DNA from: CAWAPS01 sp963783945
GTDB lineage: Bacteria > Actinomycetota > Acidimicrobiia > Acidimicrobiales > Palsa-688
Assembly: GCA_963783945.1 (NCBI GenBank)
Contig: CAWAPS010000005.1
Coordinates: 310,001-374,000 of the forward strand
Direction: 5' to 3'
DNA length: 64,000 nucleotides
A program made the position numbers and the translations under genes. Below are positions 55,476-63,742 of the stretch, one piece after another (the stretch's first letter is position 1; each line of letters opens with the position of its first letter). The notes under the pieces are model-generated. The model was not told where the DNA came from and made no database searches. It saw nothing but the letters and a program-made list of their open reading frames with translations.

Positions 55476-55838
55476 CTAACTGCCGGCGTCGCTGTCAGAG
55501 ACTAGGAGGCGCTGAAGCGTGCGACTCCTAAAGACTAGGAGGTGTTGTAACGTGCGACTCGACCTGACGAAGTAAAGCATGCGTCGGACGGCCTCCGAGC
55601 CGCCGACGAGTTGCGTTGCGATGCCCGTGTCGCTTACATACTCCTTCGACTTCAAGAGCGCTCTCGCTCCATTAAGATCAATGAAACTAACGAAGACTAA
55701 GTCTATAGTAAGCGTTTCCCCGGTTCTAGCTACGTCGCTCAGCACCTGGTCAAGAATAGGCACAGATGCGATGTCGAGTTCGCCTATCGGCCGACAGATT
55801 AGTGTGCCCGGGGCATTTGAGATCAGTTCAATCATCAT
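55476..55838 (-). CDS. STAS-domain protein (anti-sigma antagonist-like)
   Basis: The 120-residue product has a STAS core: LICRPIGELDIASVPILDQVL, then ETLTIDLVFVSFIDLNGARALL. At the position of the phosphorylated serine in the DSSG loop there is D-L-N-G, so a phospho-switch is not expected. The C-terminus is two copies of an 11-residue unit (SRTLQ-xLLV). ATG 55838 is tentative; the frame is open to 55958 and neither has a good ribosome site. The region is AT-richer than its surroundings. Partner unknown. Confidence 0.65.
   Translation of the reverse strand: MMIELISNAPGTLICRPIGELDIASVPILDQVLSDVARTGETLTIDLVFVSFIDLNGARALLKSKEYVSDTGIATQLVGGSEAVRRMLYFVRSSRTLQHLLVFRSRTLQRLLVSDSDAGS
55500..55560. 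repeat. tandem 28-bp repeat in the STAS gene
   Basis: Two near-copies with a 33-base period (55500-55527 and 55533-55560) start GACTAGGAGG and end CGTGCGACTC, and encode the duplicated SRTLQ-xLLV units. The copies differ at four positions. Confidence 0.75.
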
Positions 55839-56149
55839 GTGGTCGCTCGAATCCGAGAAGCCGAAAACATTACCCACCTCTAATGCATGTCCAATGAGCC
55901 CTGCCTTGTGGGGCTGAGCAATAGTGTTGTCCTCACGGGATGCTCGGAAATCCCCCATTTGGGGTTAGTACGCAGCACGCAGCCTCTTACCGTGGAAAAA
56001 GTCCCCGGTTACACCGAACGGGGGCGAGGTGTGATGGGCCGTCGAACGAGGAATTTCACCCCTTAGAGGTGGTGGCAAACGTTGTGACTGCCCAGCACCC
56101 TGAGACGGATGCGAACGCTGTTGCCTCACCAGTAGAAGACAGTGCGTTG
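55839..56149. other. gap between STAS and the 70-residue gene
   Basis: Part of this stretch is open in the frames of both neighbours, so start sites could be further out. I see no separate gene in it. Confidence 0.3.
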
Positions 56150-56362
56150 ATGACCCCGAGGATCTACGAGATCACTATCGCCGGGCAAGCCCCACCCTCC
56201 ATCATCGCTGACTTCGAAGACTTCGATGTCACCGTAGACGAGGACACCACCAGGCTACGGGCCGAACTCGACCGGGCCTCCCTACACGGCGCCATTGATC
56301 GCCTCCAGAATCTGGGTTTGGAGCTGCTCGCGGTCAGAGCCGTCGACCAACCGCAGCCGTAG
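56150..56362 (+). CDS. small protein, 70 residues
   Basis: From ATG 56150 the product starts MTPRIYEITIAGQAP and contains FEDFDVTVDEDTTRLRAELDRASLHGAIDRLQNLGLELLAV. I recall actinobacterial proteins with this beta-alpha pattern (a conserved V-x-x-D-x-T-x-L strand followed by L-x-G-L-L-x-R-L-x-x-L-G-L). It is probably real. The frame is open to 55940, where GTG 56072 with AGAGG is another start. No function is known. Confidence 0.6.
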   Translation: MTPRIYEITIAGQAPPSIIADFEDFDVTVDEDTTRLRAELDRASLHGAIDRLQNLGLELLAVRAVDQPQP

Positions 56363-56900
56363 TGCGCCCGCAGAGAGCTGACTCACTCCGTCTTGGCGCT
56401 CTCCGGCACATCACCCGCGGCGAGGCACGCGGGCTGGTCGGAATGAGGTGTCACTCTCGGTCGGTCGGTTCATCCGCCTCTACCGAGCAAAGCTCGACGA
56501 CCAGCGCCGCGCCAGTGCCCTCATCTTGATTGCCGTGGACCAACGCCGACCAACCGCACCCTGCTACTTCGGACGCCAGCGAAAATGAAGGGCCGTCTTG
56601 GACTACAAATTGGACTACAACTCGCCAGGGCTCGTTTGCTCTTGTTCCATCTGGCTAGACATCGATCCCATTGATACGGCATGATCGTATGGAAAGGCCC
56701 GGCGAACGCGGGGGTCGTCGCTGTCTCCGTCCACCGTTTCCAGAGCAGGCCGGAACCGTTCACCCGGCTCCGAAGGGTCGGCGTCGAGAAAGAGGTAAGT
56801 GACCTGCATTCGGCGTGGCCCGAGGTGGCCACAGGGAATTCCGTGTGGAGGGATCCCCGTCGACGACGAGCAGGTCGGCGCGGCCCATTGTGTCGTAGGA
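56363..56900. other. intergenic region with a repeated 11-mer
   Basis: The notable structure is TTGGACTACAA in two copies at 56598-56608 and 56610-56620. No gene is supported. Confidence 0.4.
56598..56621 (+). repeat. repeat copy B, near-match to 27228-27251
   Basis: Two direct copies of TTGGACTACAA separated by one base. The first 20 bases match the copy next to tRNA-Val in 18 positions. Confidence 0.35.
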
Positions 56901-57341
56901 TCAGCCCAGTTGTGGTTCCACGCCATCAGGCCACTGCATCCACCGGTTGTCCTCCACCAGCCGTTGTATCTTCCAGCCATTGGGGGTCCGTACGAACTCT
57001 TCCTGGTAATACCCGCCGGTGACCAGCATGCCGTCCATCTCGGGGAGTCGCACAGAGGTGTGGAACATCGCCTGTACTTCGGCCCGATCCCCCTTGAGGT
57101 CGATCTGGAAGTTCGACACGACGTGCTGGATCCACGACACCTGACTCAGAGACTCTTCGAGCCACGCCACGACCTCGTCGCGCGACCCGGCAGGCCCCCG
57201 GGTCACTGCGAAGTCGAGATGGGCGTCATCGGTGAAGATCGACTTCAAAAGCCCCCAGTCGCGGTTGTCGCAAGCCCAGGCGTAGTCGGTGATCACCCGT
57301 TGGATATCGAGCTCGTCGCGGACTGACTGCTGATCGTTCAA
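56901..57341 (-). CDS. SnoaL-like NTF2-fold protein
   Basis: TTG 57341 follows GAGGGAGGGACG, which is stronger than any site before ATG 57362; the choice gives 146 residues. The protein has RVITDYAWACDNRDWGLLKSIFTDDAHLDFAV, WIQHVVSNFQI and AMFHTSVRLPE, typical of SnoaL_4 enzymes such as ring-hydroxylating dioxygenase-linked cyclases and dehydratases. It ends RWMQWPDGVEP. Its role in catabolism is a family inference. Confidence 0.85.
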   Translation of the reverse strand: MNDQQSVRDELDIQRVITDYAWACDNRDWGLLKSIFTDDAHLDFAVTRGPAGSRDEVVAWLEESLSQVSWIQHVVSNFQIDLKGDRAEVQAMFHTSVRLPEMDGMLVTGGYYQEEFVRTPNGWKIQRLVEDNRWMQWPDGVEPQLG

Positions 57342-57527
57342 CGTCCCTCCCTCGATCGACATCCGCTGGACAGTACACCGAAGCCTCGGGGCCACAGGTC
57401 GCCGGCGTCTGAAGGTACGCCGTGATGGCGAGCATCTACCTTGAAGCGGGTGCGGAGGAACCTCCCGGCGTAAGGGGCGTGGAAGGGTGAGACGGTTGTC
57501 CTGGGGACTTGGGGTGCGCCTTCGGAG

Positions 57528-58826
57528 TTAGGAGCCAAGGGAGACTGTCTTGCCTGGTACGACGGCGCCGCAGAGGGGCTCCATTCCGGAGACCAGGTGG
57601 AACGTGGTGCCTTCGAACTGTGCGATCCAGTAGCAGTTGTCGATCCCGGATGCCTGGCCGCGTGCGCTTAGGGCGAAGCTCAACGTGTGGGTGCCCCAGA
57701 GGCCCGCTCCCGCGTAGTTGGTCATTCCGAGCATGGCGTTGATCAACGAGGCCTGGGTCGGATTGGACCCGGCGGCCTTGAGCCCCTGCACGAATGCATC
57801 AACGGACACGTAGCCCTGGTATTCAGCAAAGGTAGGTGAGGTCGTGACACCGGCAGAGGTCTTGAGGTACTTCTGGAACTGCTGGGTGGCGGACGTGTTC
57901 ATCTCTACTGGCTCAAACGACGTGAGGAAGTAGACGCCCTGAGCGGACTGAACGGCCCCGGGGCCACCTTGGACCAGGTCGCCACCGTAACCGGTTGACA
58001 TCAGCGCCTTCACCGTGACGCCCGCCTGGCGGAGGTCATTGATGATGGCGAACACGGTGTTGGTCTCGACGGCCCCTTGGAACCCGTTGACCCCCGCACT
58101 CTTCATGGCCAGCACCGCCGGCCCGGTATTGGTGCCCCCGAAGGGGAAGTTGGCGTTTTCGTATCCGACCTTGATGCCCTGCTGTTGGGCTGCGACGGCG
58201 GTCGCTTTGGCTGACAACGACGAACTGGGCGAGATGCTGTAACCGAGCACCCCCAGGTTCGTCACGCCCACCATTTTGAAGAACAACCCGGGTGTGCTGT
58301 AGACCTTGGTGTAGTCCGCGGTGCCGATGATCGAGAACATGTTGGCATCGGTGATCCATTCACTCGCATCTACGGCGGCGCCTATCACCGGGATCCCCTT
58401 CGATTTCAGGTAGGGCGCAGCTGCGAACGTGAAGCCGGAGTTGGCGATCACCGCGAACACGTGGTCCTGCTCGACCAGCCGCTCCGCCGCGGTGAGGACG
58501 CCCGCCGGCGACGAGCCGGTGTCGGCCACGACGTACTTGATGTGATATCCCTCGGTGGCCGCCAGCCCGATCCCGGCCTGGACCCCCTTCGGAATCGTAA
58601 ACGCGTTGGTCGACGCGGGACCGGTAATGTCGGTGAGTACACCGACTGTGTAGGTGCGGCCCCCAGTCGGGGCAGCCGCCGACGTAGGCGAGCTACTGCT
58701 CCCCGACGTAGTGCTAGAGCTGCCCGACGTGGTGCTAGTACTGGACGACTTCGACGAGCTACTGCAACCTGCGGCCGCGACCAACAGCGCAGCCGCGCCT
58801 ACCAGAAGCTTCCTCTTCAGGACCAT
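57528..58826 (-). CDS. branched-chain amino acid-type ABC binding lipoprotein (Peripla_BP_6)
   Basis: ATG 58826 follows GGGGGGAACC. The N-terminus is a lipoprotein signal (KRKLLVGAAALLVAAAGC, Cys21) and is followed by a long Ser/Thr linker (about 25-50). The mature domain has TYTVGVLTDITGPASTNA, GVQAGIGLAA and AAERLVEQDHVFAVIANSGF, like LivJ/LivK and the amide-/aromatic-binding family used with Liv importers. No Liv permease or ATPase genes are adjacent. The ligand is unknown. Confidence 0.9.
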   Translation of the reverse strand: MVLKRKLLVGAAALLVAAAGCSSSSKSSSTSTTSGSSSTTSGSSSSPTSAAAPTGGRTYTVGVLTDITGPASTNAFTIPKGVQAGIGLAATEGYHIKYVVADTGSSPAGVLTAAERLVEQDHVFAVIANSGFTFAAAPYLKSKGIPVIGAAVDASEWITDANMFSIIGTADYTKVYSTPGLFFKMVGVTNLGVLGYSISPSSSLSAKATAVAAQQQGIKVGYENANFPFGGTNTGPAVLAMKSAGVNGFQGAVETNTVFAIINDLRQAGVTVKALMSTGYGGDLVQGGPGAVQSAQGVYFLTSFEPVEMNTSATQQFQKYLKTSAGVTTSPTFAEYQGYVSVDAFVQGLKAAGSNPTQASLINAMLGMTNYAGAGLWGTHTLSFALSARGQASGIDNCYWIAQFEGTTFHLVSGMEPLCGAVVPGKTVSLGS

Positions 58827-59509
58827 GTGTGGTTCCCCCCCTTGTCTGGTCGACATCCGTGACGCGGTCAGCGTCAGCAGGGCGCTGTCTGGCGGTTTTA
58901 GCACATTTCGGCGAGAGTGTCGCCTCATCTGTGTCGAAGTTTGGTGCTGCGACGGTCTTGGCACGCCACCCGCAAGCAGTCACGGCCACCGGACGGCAGA
59001 GCTGGGGCCGTCATCGGCCCACAGCAGTCCGAATAACTCGAGCACTTCCTGCTTCGACGACCGGTCGCCGGCCAGCGGCCGGCCAGCTCCCGGCCAGGCC
59101 CGCGAACAGCTCACGCCATCGGCGGTCCACCGCCTGCAAGTCAAACGCGGGAAAGACGGGACGATGGTCAAGCGCCGGGTCCCCCCGGCATGCCAACGCC
59201 GAGCGTGGCTGCCTACGCTCGAGAGGAAACAACGACACGCCACCCACGTCGCCGCTCTGCCACGTCACATCTAGACCGTCACACCGGGGCGATAACCAAG
59301 TCGTCGCTTAACAGGACAACGGGCCGGCACCGAATTGCCGACGACACGTTCCGTGCTACCGCACTAGTTCACGTGCCAGTTTTTGGTGACAAAGTCCTTC
59401 AAGGTAGCGCCACCAAGCAAGCGGTCCGCTGCTGCAGCAGGGGAACGACGGCAGACGTGGTTGGCGACCCTGCCGGCGACGCTCGCTGAACTGGGAATGG
59501 CGCTCCCGC
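58827..59509. other. intergenic region
   Basis: About 680 bases with no supported gene. Open frames appear in several phases on both strands, but none has a start signal or a recognised motif. Confidence 0.4.
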
Positions 59510-59914
59510 CTACTCCGGCGTGCGAGCGCGCTCCACCAACAGCGGGTTGTGGAACTCCTTCACCTGCCAGATCCGCCCGTCGCGGAAGCGGTACACCGCG
59601 ATGTAGGTGTTCGCGTAGGCGCGACCGGTCGTGGTGATGTGCCCGTTGCTCGTGTACTCGATGACGAGTTGGTCAGGGTCGACGCACTCGTGCACCTCCG
59701 TGATATCGAGGGTGAAGCGAAAGATCTTGAACGCTTGCGAGAGATAGGCGCGGGCCGCGTCCTTGCCCTCGATCCGCCGGGGTGGATCGGCGTATGGCAG
59801 CTCGAGCATGAGGTCGTCGGTCCACACCGTCAGCAACTGGTCGGCGTTGCCGGCAGCGAGACCCTCGAATGTCCGTCGCACTGCTGCGAGGTTGTCCTCT
59901 CCGGTAGCCATCAT
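59510..59914 (-). CDS. SnoaL-like NTF2-fold protein
   Basis: The 134-residue protein starts at the tandem ATG at 59914/59911 and has the classical SnoaL pattern: AVRRTFEGLAAGNADQLLTVWTDDLMLELPYA, RIEGKDAARAYLSQAF and ANTYIAVYRFRDGRIWQVKEF. It belongs to the ketosteroid isomerase-like group, usually small catalytic or binding proteins. The frame is open to 61039 but the upstream part is the opposite strand of the SDR gene and is rejected. The SDR starts 349 bases away in the divergent direction. Confidence 0.85.
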   Translation of the reverse strand: MMATGEDNLAAVRRTFEGLAAGNADQLLTVWTDDLMLELPYADPPRRIEGKDAARAYLSQAFKIFRFTLDITEVHECVDPDQLVIEYTSNGHITTTGRAYANTYIAVYRFRDGRIWQVKEFHNPLLVERARTPE

Positions 59915-60262
59915 TCCAGGGTAGACGACGGGGTGTCTCCTGGGCTTTGGCGATGTAGATCGCCAGATGGGCGTCGAGGACCGCTTGGCGGGTTTCGTGG
60001 GCAACACCAGTCGGCTTCGACGGCTGCCTTGCTGCTGCGCTTTGCCGATGATCTCGATCGCGTCCTGCCGCTGGGCGCGGCTCTCCTCGTCCCTTGACGC
60101 CGACGGAGATCCCCTCCGGTGGTGTCGAGCGGCCGGTTTCCGTTCCGCCCGACCACGGCTGAGCTGATCGATCAGCTTGAGAAACGCTGATCTGCTCGGC
60201 CGGAGACGTCCGAGGTCACTAACGGATGCTGAGCGCCATCGGTGGACGGCTACAGTCTCGCC
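59915..60262. other. divergent promoter region with a palindrome
   Basis: Holds the promoters of the SnoaL-like gene and the SDR, and the palindrome listed separately. A minus-strand frame here (AIEIIGKAQQQGSRR) might be an old transposase fragment but the similarity is too weak. Confidence 0.4.
60162..60177. promoter_or_regulatory. 16-bp perfect palindrome upstream of the SDR gene
   Basis: AGCTGATCGATCAGCT lies about 85 bases before the SDR ATG. Such palindromes are common TetR-type operators. No TetR gene lies in the window. Confidence 0.35.
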
Positions 60263-61066
60263 ATGGGTCGATTGGAGGGGAAGGTGGCCGTGGTCACCGG
60301 TGGTGCCAACGGCATCGGCCGAGCGTGCTGCGAGCGGTTCGCCGCCGAAGGCGCTGATGTGGTGGTGGCGGATCTGCTCGAGGGCCCGGGTGCGGAGGTC
60401 GTCAACCTCGTCGGGAGGGAGGGCCGGCGGGGTCTGTTCCACCCGCTCGACGCCGCCAGTCGCGACGACAACGAAGCGGTGATGCAGCGTGCCGTGGATG
60501 AGCTTGGACGACTCGACATCGTCGTGACCTCGGCGGGTATCGTGAAGAAGGGCTATGTGAGCGACTCGAACCGGCAGGTCACCGCTGATATGGCCCCGGA
60601 CCCTGTGAGCATGTTCAGCGAGTTTCCGTTGGAGGACTGGCACGAGGTGCTCGACGTAAACCTCACGGGCACGTTGCTGGCGATGCAGTCGGCGGCCAAG
60701 CGCATGCCGTTCGGCGCGTCGATCATCACCATCGCGTCGATCGCCGCCAAGGGGCCGGCGGCGGGGACGCTCTCGTACAGCGTCTCCAAGGCGGGCGTGT
60801 GGATGCTGACCAAGTTCGCGGCCATGAGCCTGGCGCCGGTGGGTATCCGGGTGAACGCCATCGGCCCGGGGTTCATCGACACCAACATGACCAAGGTCCT
60901 GTCGGTCTTCCCCGAAATGTGGGACCGCGTCGCCACCCAGGTCCCGATGGGTCGTATGGGAACGCCGCTCGAGATCGCGAACACGGCGGTGTTCATCGCT
61001 TCCGACGAGGCGTCGTTCACGACCGGCGAGATCTTTCACGTCGACGGCGGCTACTACACGGAGTAA
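60263..61066 (+). CDS. short-chain dehydrogenase/reductase (SDR)
   Basis: The protein has the NAD(P)-binding TGGANGIG motif near the start, a D-x-D/DVVVADLLEG segment, the IASIAAKG serine region and the catalytic SYSVSKAG (Tyr-x-x-x-Lys), and PGFIDTNM in the C-terminus. The central NNAG is TSAG here. The length of about 267 residues is typical. ATG 60263 is chosen because MGRLEGKVAVVTGG is the usual N-terminus; GTG 60242 is the alternative. It probably oxidises or reduces a hydroxyl or keto group and stands upstream of a monooxygenase on the same strand. Confidence 0.9.
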   Translation: MGRLEGKVAVVTGGANGIGRACCERFAAEGADVVVADLLEGPGAEVVNLVGREGRRGLFHPLDAASRDDNEAVMQRAVDELGRLDIVVTSAGIVKKGYVSDSNRQVTADMAPDPVSMFSEFPLEDWHEVLDVNLTGTLLAMQSAAKRMPFGASIITIASIAAKGPAAGTLSYSVSKAGVWMLTKFAAMSLAPVGIRVNAIGPGFIDTNMTKVLSVFPEMWDRVATQVPMGRMGTPLEIANTAVFIASDEASFTTGEIFHVDGGYYTE

Positions 61067-61156
61067 CCATCGTTCTCGGGACTTCGGACGGGAGGCCGTC
61101 TGCGGGTTCGCCCCCTCCGGAAGCGCCCGACCCGGACATTCGACGATAATACGGTT

Positions 61157-63103
61157 GTGGGGATGCGCTCAGACCAGACCGTGATGCGAGCCGAGTTGCT
61201 TGAGGCCACCGACGAGGAGATTGAGGACGCGGTCAGGTTTGCCGATCCCATGACGCTGCGCGGGCTGCTCTACCATCTGACCGGCGACGCCAGCATCGCC
61301 GCGACGAGCGTGACCGAGGTCGCGCCACCGGTGCCGGCCACCGTCGCCGACACGGCAGATGTGGGGCTCATCCGGTCCAAGGCAGTCGAGTTCCTCCGGG
61401 AGTACCGGGATAGCGGCGCCGGGCCGATCAACCCTGGACCGGTGGAAGGCCTGCCTCGGAGCCTGGCGCTGGCCGCGGGGGTCGAGCAGCTGGTGGACGA
61501 GGACGTCGCGTTGTGGATCGAGGAGCTGGCGCTGGACCCATGGGTGCGAGGGATCCGGTGGGAGCACGAGCCGACGTCTGAGCAGCTGGAGGACTTCTCG
61601 GTTGTCGTCATCGGCGCCGGGATGGGCGGCTTGAACGCGGCGATCCAGCTTCAGCATGCCGGAATCCCGTTCACCGTGGTGGAAAAGAACGCCGGTGTGG
61701 GCGGGACGTGGTTCGAGAACCGCTATCCGGGCGCGCGCGTGGATACGCCGGTCCGGGCCTACACGCACATCTTCGGTGTTGACTATCCCCTGCCGTACCC
61801 GTGGGGCCCGTGGGAGGAGAACCAGCGCTACTTCGACTGGGTGGCCGACGCATTCGGTGTGCGCGGTCGCATCGTCTTCGATACCGAGGTGATGTCGGTG
61901 ACGTGGGACGAGGCCGCCGCCCGGTGGGAAGTCATCGCCAAGGGACCGCACGGCGAGCGGGCCTGGCGACCGAACGCGGTCGTCACCGCCGTGGGCATGC
62001 TGTCGAGGCCGAGCATCCCTGCGTTCGAGGGCATGCGGGACTTCGCCGGCCCGTCGTTCCACACCGCGCGCTGGCCCGAGGACCTCGACCTCAGCGACAA
62101 GTGTGTCGCGGTGATCGGCACGGGATGCTCGGGCGCCCAGGTGGTGCCGGAGCTCGCCCGCTTGGCCGGGCACGTGGTCGTGTTCCAACGGACCCCGGAG
62201 TGGCTCATCCCCCAGGACGGCTATCTGTCGCCGTACCCGCCCCAGGTTGGGTGGCTGGACCGCAACCTGCCTTACTACACGAACTTCCTGCGATTCCGGA
62301 CCAATTGGGTGACCGGGCCCGATCTCCAGTCCCCGCTGCGGGAGATCGACCCGTATTTCGATGATCCCGATGCTCCCGGCGCCGCTTTCAAGCGAGTTCG
62401 CGACAATCTCATCGCGTTCATCGAGACCAAGTTGGCGAGCCGGCCGGAGTTGATCGATGAGATGATCCCGCCGCACCCGCCGTACGCCCAGCGGCCGGTG
62501 GTGGTCGACCGCTCGTACTGCTACTACGACGCGCTCGTCCGCGACGACGTCACGCTCGTCACCGACGCCATCGAGCGCATCACTCCCGACGGCATCCGAA
62601 CCGTTGATGGGTCAGAGCACCTAGTGGACGTGATCGTCTGCGCCACTGGTTTCATGGCCAACGAGTTCCTCTGGCCGATGGAGGTGCGCGGCCGCGACGG
62701 TCGTGCCGTGGAGGAGTTCTGGGCCAAGGACGGTCCTCGTGCCTACATCGGCGTGATGCTCCCGAGGCTGCCCAACTTGTTCATGATGTACGGCCCGAAC
62801 ACCAACCCGTACGAGGGCCTGGGGGTCGTGAACCACGAGGAGATGGCCATGCGGTACGCCCTGGACTGCCTGCAGCACCTCATCGTGAACGCCAAGCAGT
62901 CCATCGAGGTCACCGAAGAGGCCTATTGGCGTTACAACGCCGAGCACGACGAGCGAGAGAAGGGCAAGATCTACCGCGACCCTCGCACGAAGAGCTACTA
63001 CCGCAACGAGCACGGCCGATCGGCGACGAACTGCGCGTTCAACGGCGCGGAGATGTGGCATCGGCTGCGTAGGCCCGACTTCGACGACCTCATCGTCCGT
63101 TAA
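61157..63103 (+). CDS. Baeyer-Villiger-type flavin monooxygenase with N-terminal extension
   Basis: The 648-residue protein has a FAD Rossmann motif VVVIGAGMGGLNAA (near 149-162), the BVMO fingerprint FAGPSFHTARWP, an NADPH-binding AVIGTGCSGAQV and the segment VDVIVCATGF near the C-terminus. The first 145 residues form a separate helical region not present in the monooxygenase at 7841. It follows the SDR by 90 bases, so the pair may convert an alcohol to a ketone and then to an ester, a common terpene or cyclic-alcohol route. The substrate is inferred only from this pairing. The start is GTG 61157 or ATG 61163. Confidence 0.9.
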   Translation: MGMRSDQTVMRAELLEATDEEIEDAVRFADPMTLRGLLYHLTGDASIAATSVTEVAPPVPATVADTADVGLIRSKAVEFLREYRDSGAGPINPGPVEGLPRSLALAAGVEQLVDEDVALWIEELALDPWVRGIRWEHEPTSEQLEDFSVVVIGAGMGGLNAAIQLQHAGIPFTVVEKNAGVGGTWFENRYPGARVDTPVRAYTHIFGVDYPLPYPWGPWEENQRYFDWVADAFGVRGRIVFDTEVMSVTWDEAAARWEVIAKGPHGERAWRPNAVVTAVGMLSRPSIPAFEGMRDFAGPSFHTARWPEDLDLSDKCVAVIGTGCSGAQVVPELARLAGHVVVFQRTPEWLIPQDGYLSPYPPQVGWLDRNLPYYTNFLRFRTNWVTGPDLQSPLREIDPYFDDPDAPGAAFKRVRDNLIAFIETKLASRPELIDEMIPPHPPYAQRPVVVDRSYCYYDALVRDDVTLVTDAIERITPDGIRTVDGSEHLVDVIVCATGFMANEFLWPMEVRGRDGRAVEEFWAKDGPRAYIGVMLPRLPNLFMMYGPNTNPYEGLGVVNHEEMAMRYALDCLQHLIVNAKQSIEVTEEAYWRYNAEHDEREKGKIYRDPRTKSYYRNEHGRSATNCAFNGAEMWHRLRRPDFDDLIVR

Positions 63104-63742
63104 GCCCCCCGTAGATCGGCAGTGCAAGGACTGCTCGACACGCACGCCATCGCCTGAGGCCCACTCGAGGTCCACTCGCCCGAGCAGGATCCGGGAGAGG
63201 CGGCGCGGGCAGATCCTGCTGGCGGGTCCAGGCCCTGAGGTCGCTCGCGCTGAGAACCCGCCATCCCGGGCCCGGCGGCGATCTCCCGGTGCGCATGTAC
63301 TCGCCAGCGGGCGACGGGCCTCGCTGCACCAGGGGGCAAAGCCGGCATACGCTCCGGCGCAGTGCACCGGGCAACGGAAGTCACCGTCGTCGGGCTCGTA
63401 GAGGTGAGCGAGCTGTCGATAGGCGCGGAGTGAGGCGAGGAGGGGAGCGACATCGGGCTCGGGCGGGCGGGCGCCGTTGGGTCCTTCGACGTGTGGCGCG
63501 GCGGCGACCGGCGGGGTTCAGTTCGGCAATGGTGACACCGGGCGTGTCGGCAACTTTTTTCAATCGATGAGGCTGCCTTTGGCCCAAAGTGCACCTTAAG
63601 ATGCTCTTCCTCCCATATCGTTATCCCTCATAGGAGGGGATGATTCAAGAGTAATTATGCCACGTTGAGAATCGTGAGATCGTCTATTTGATCGTCTATT
63701 TAGAAGGTCGATGGCCAAAAAACAGGCAGCTATATCGGTTAC
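63104..63742. other. intergenic region with a short tandem repeat
   Basis: About 640 bases. The last 180 are AT-rich and contain two copies of GATCGTCTATTT. No gene is supported in the first part. Confidence 0.4.
63678..63701. repeat. 12-bp tandem repeat, two copies
   Basis: GATCGTCTATTT occurs at 63678-63689 and 63690-63701 without a gap, in an AT-rich segment just after the end of the partial gene. Confidence 0.7.

Noticed and set aside
59936..60170. Possible transposase remnant (AIEIIGKAQQQGSRR)
   Set aside because: Similarity to IS3-type N-termini is short and frame-dependent; no inverted repeats or catalytic DDE residues.
59915..61039. Upstream part of the minus-strand frame that ends in the SnoaL-like gene
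   Set aside because: The first two thirds are antisense to the SDR with its intact catalytic motif; only the part from 59914 down is protein-like.
61169..62476. 435-residue minus-strand frame over the monooxygenase
   Set aside because: Antisense to a clear Baeyer-Villiger monooxygenase.
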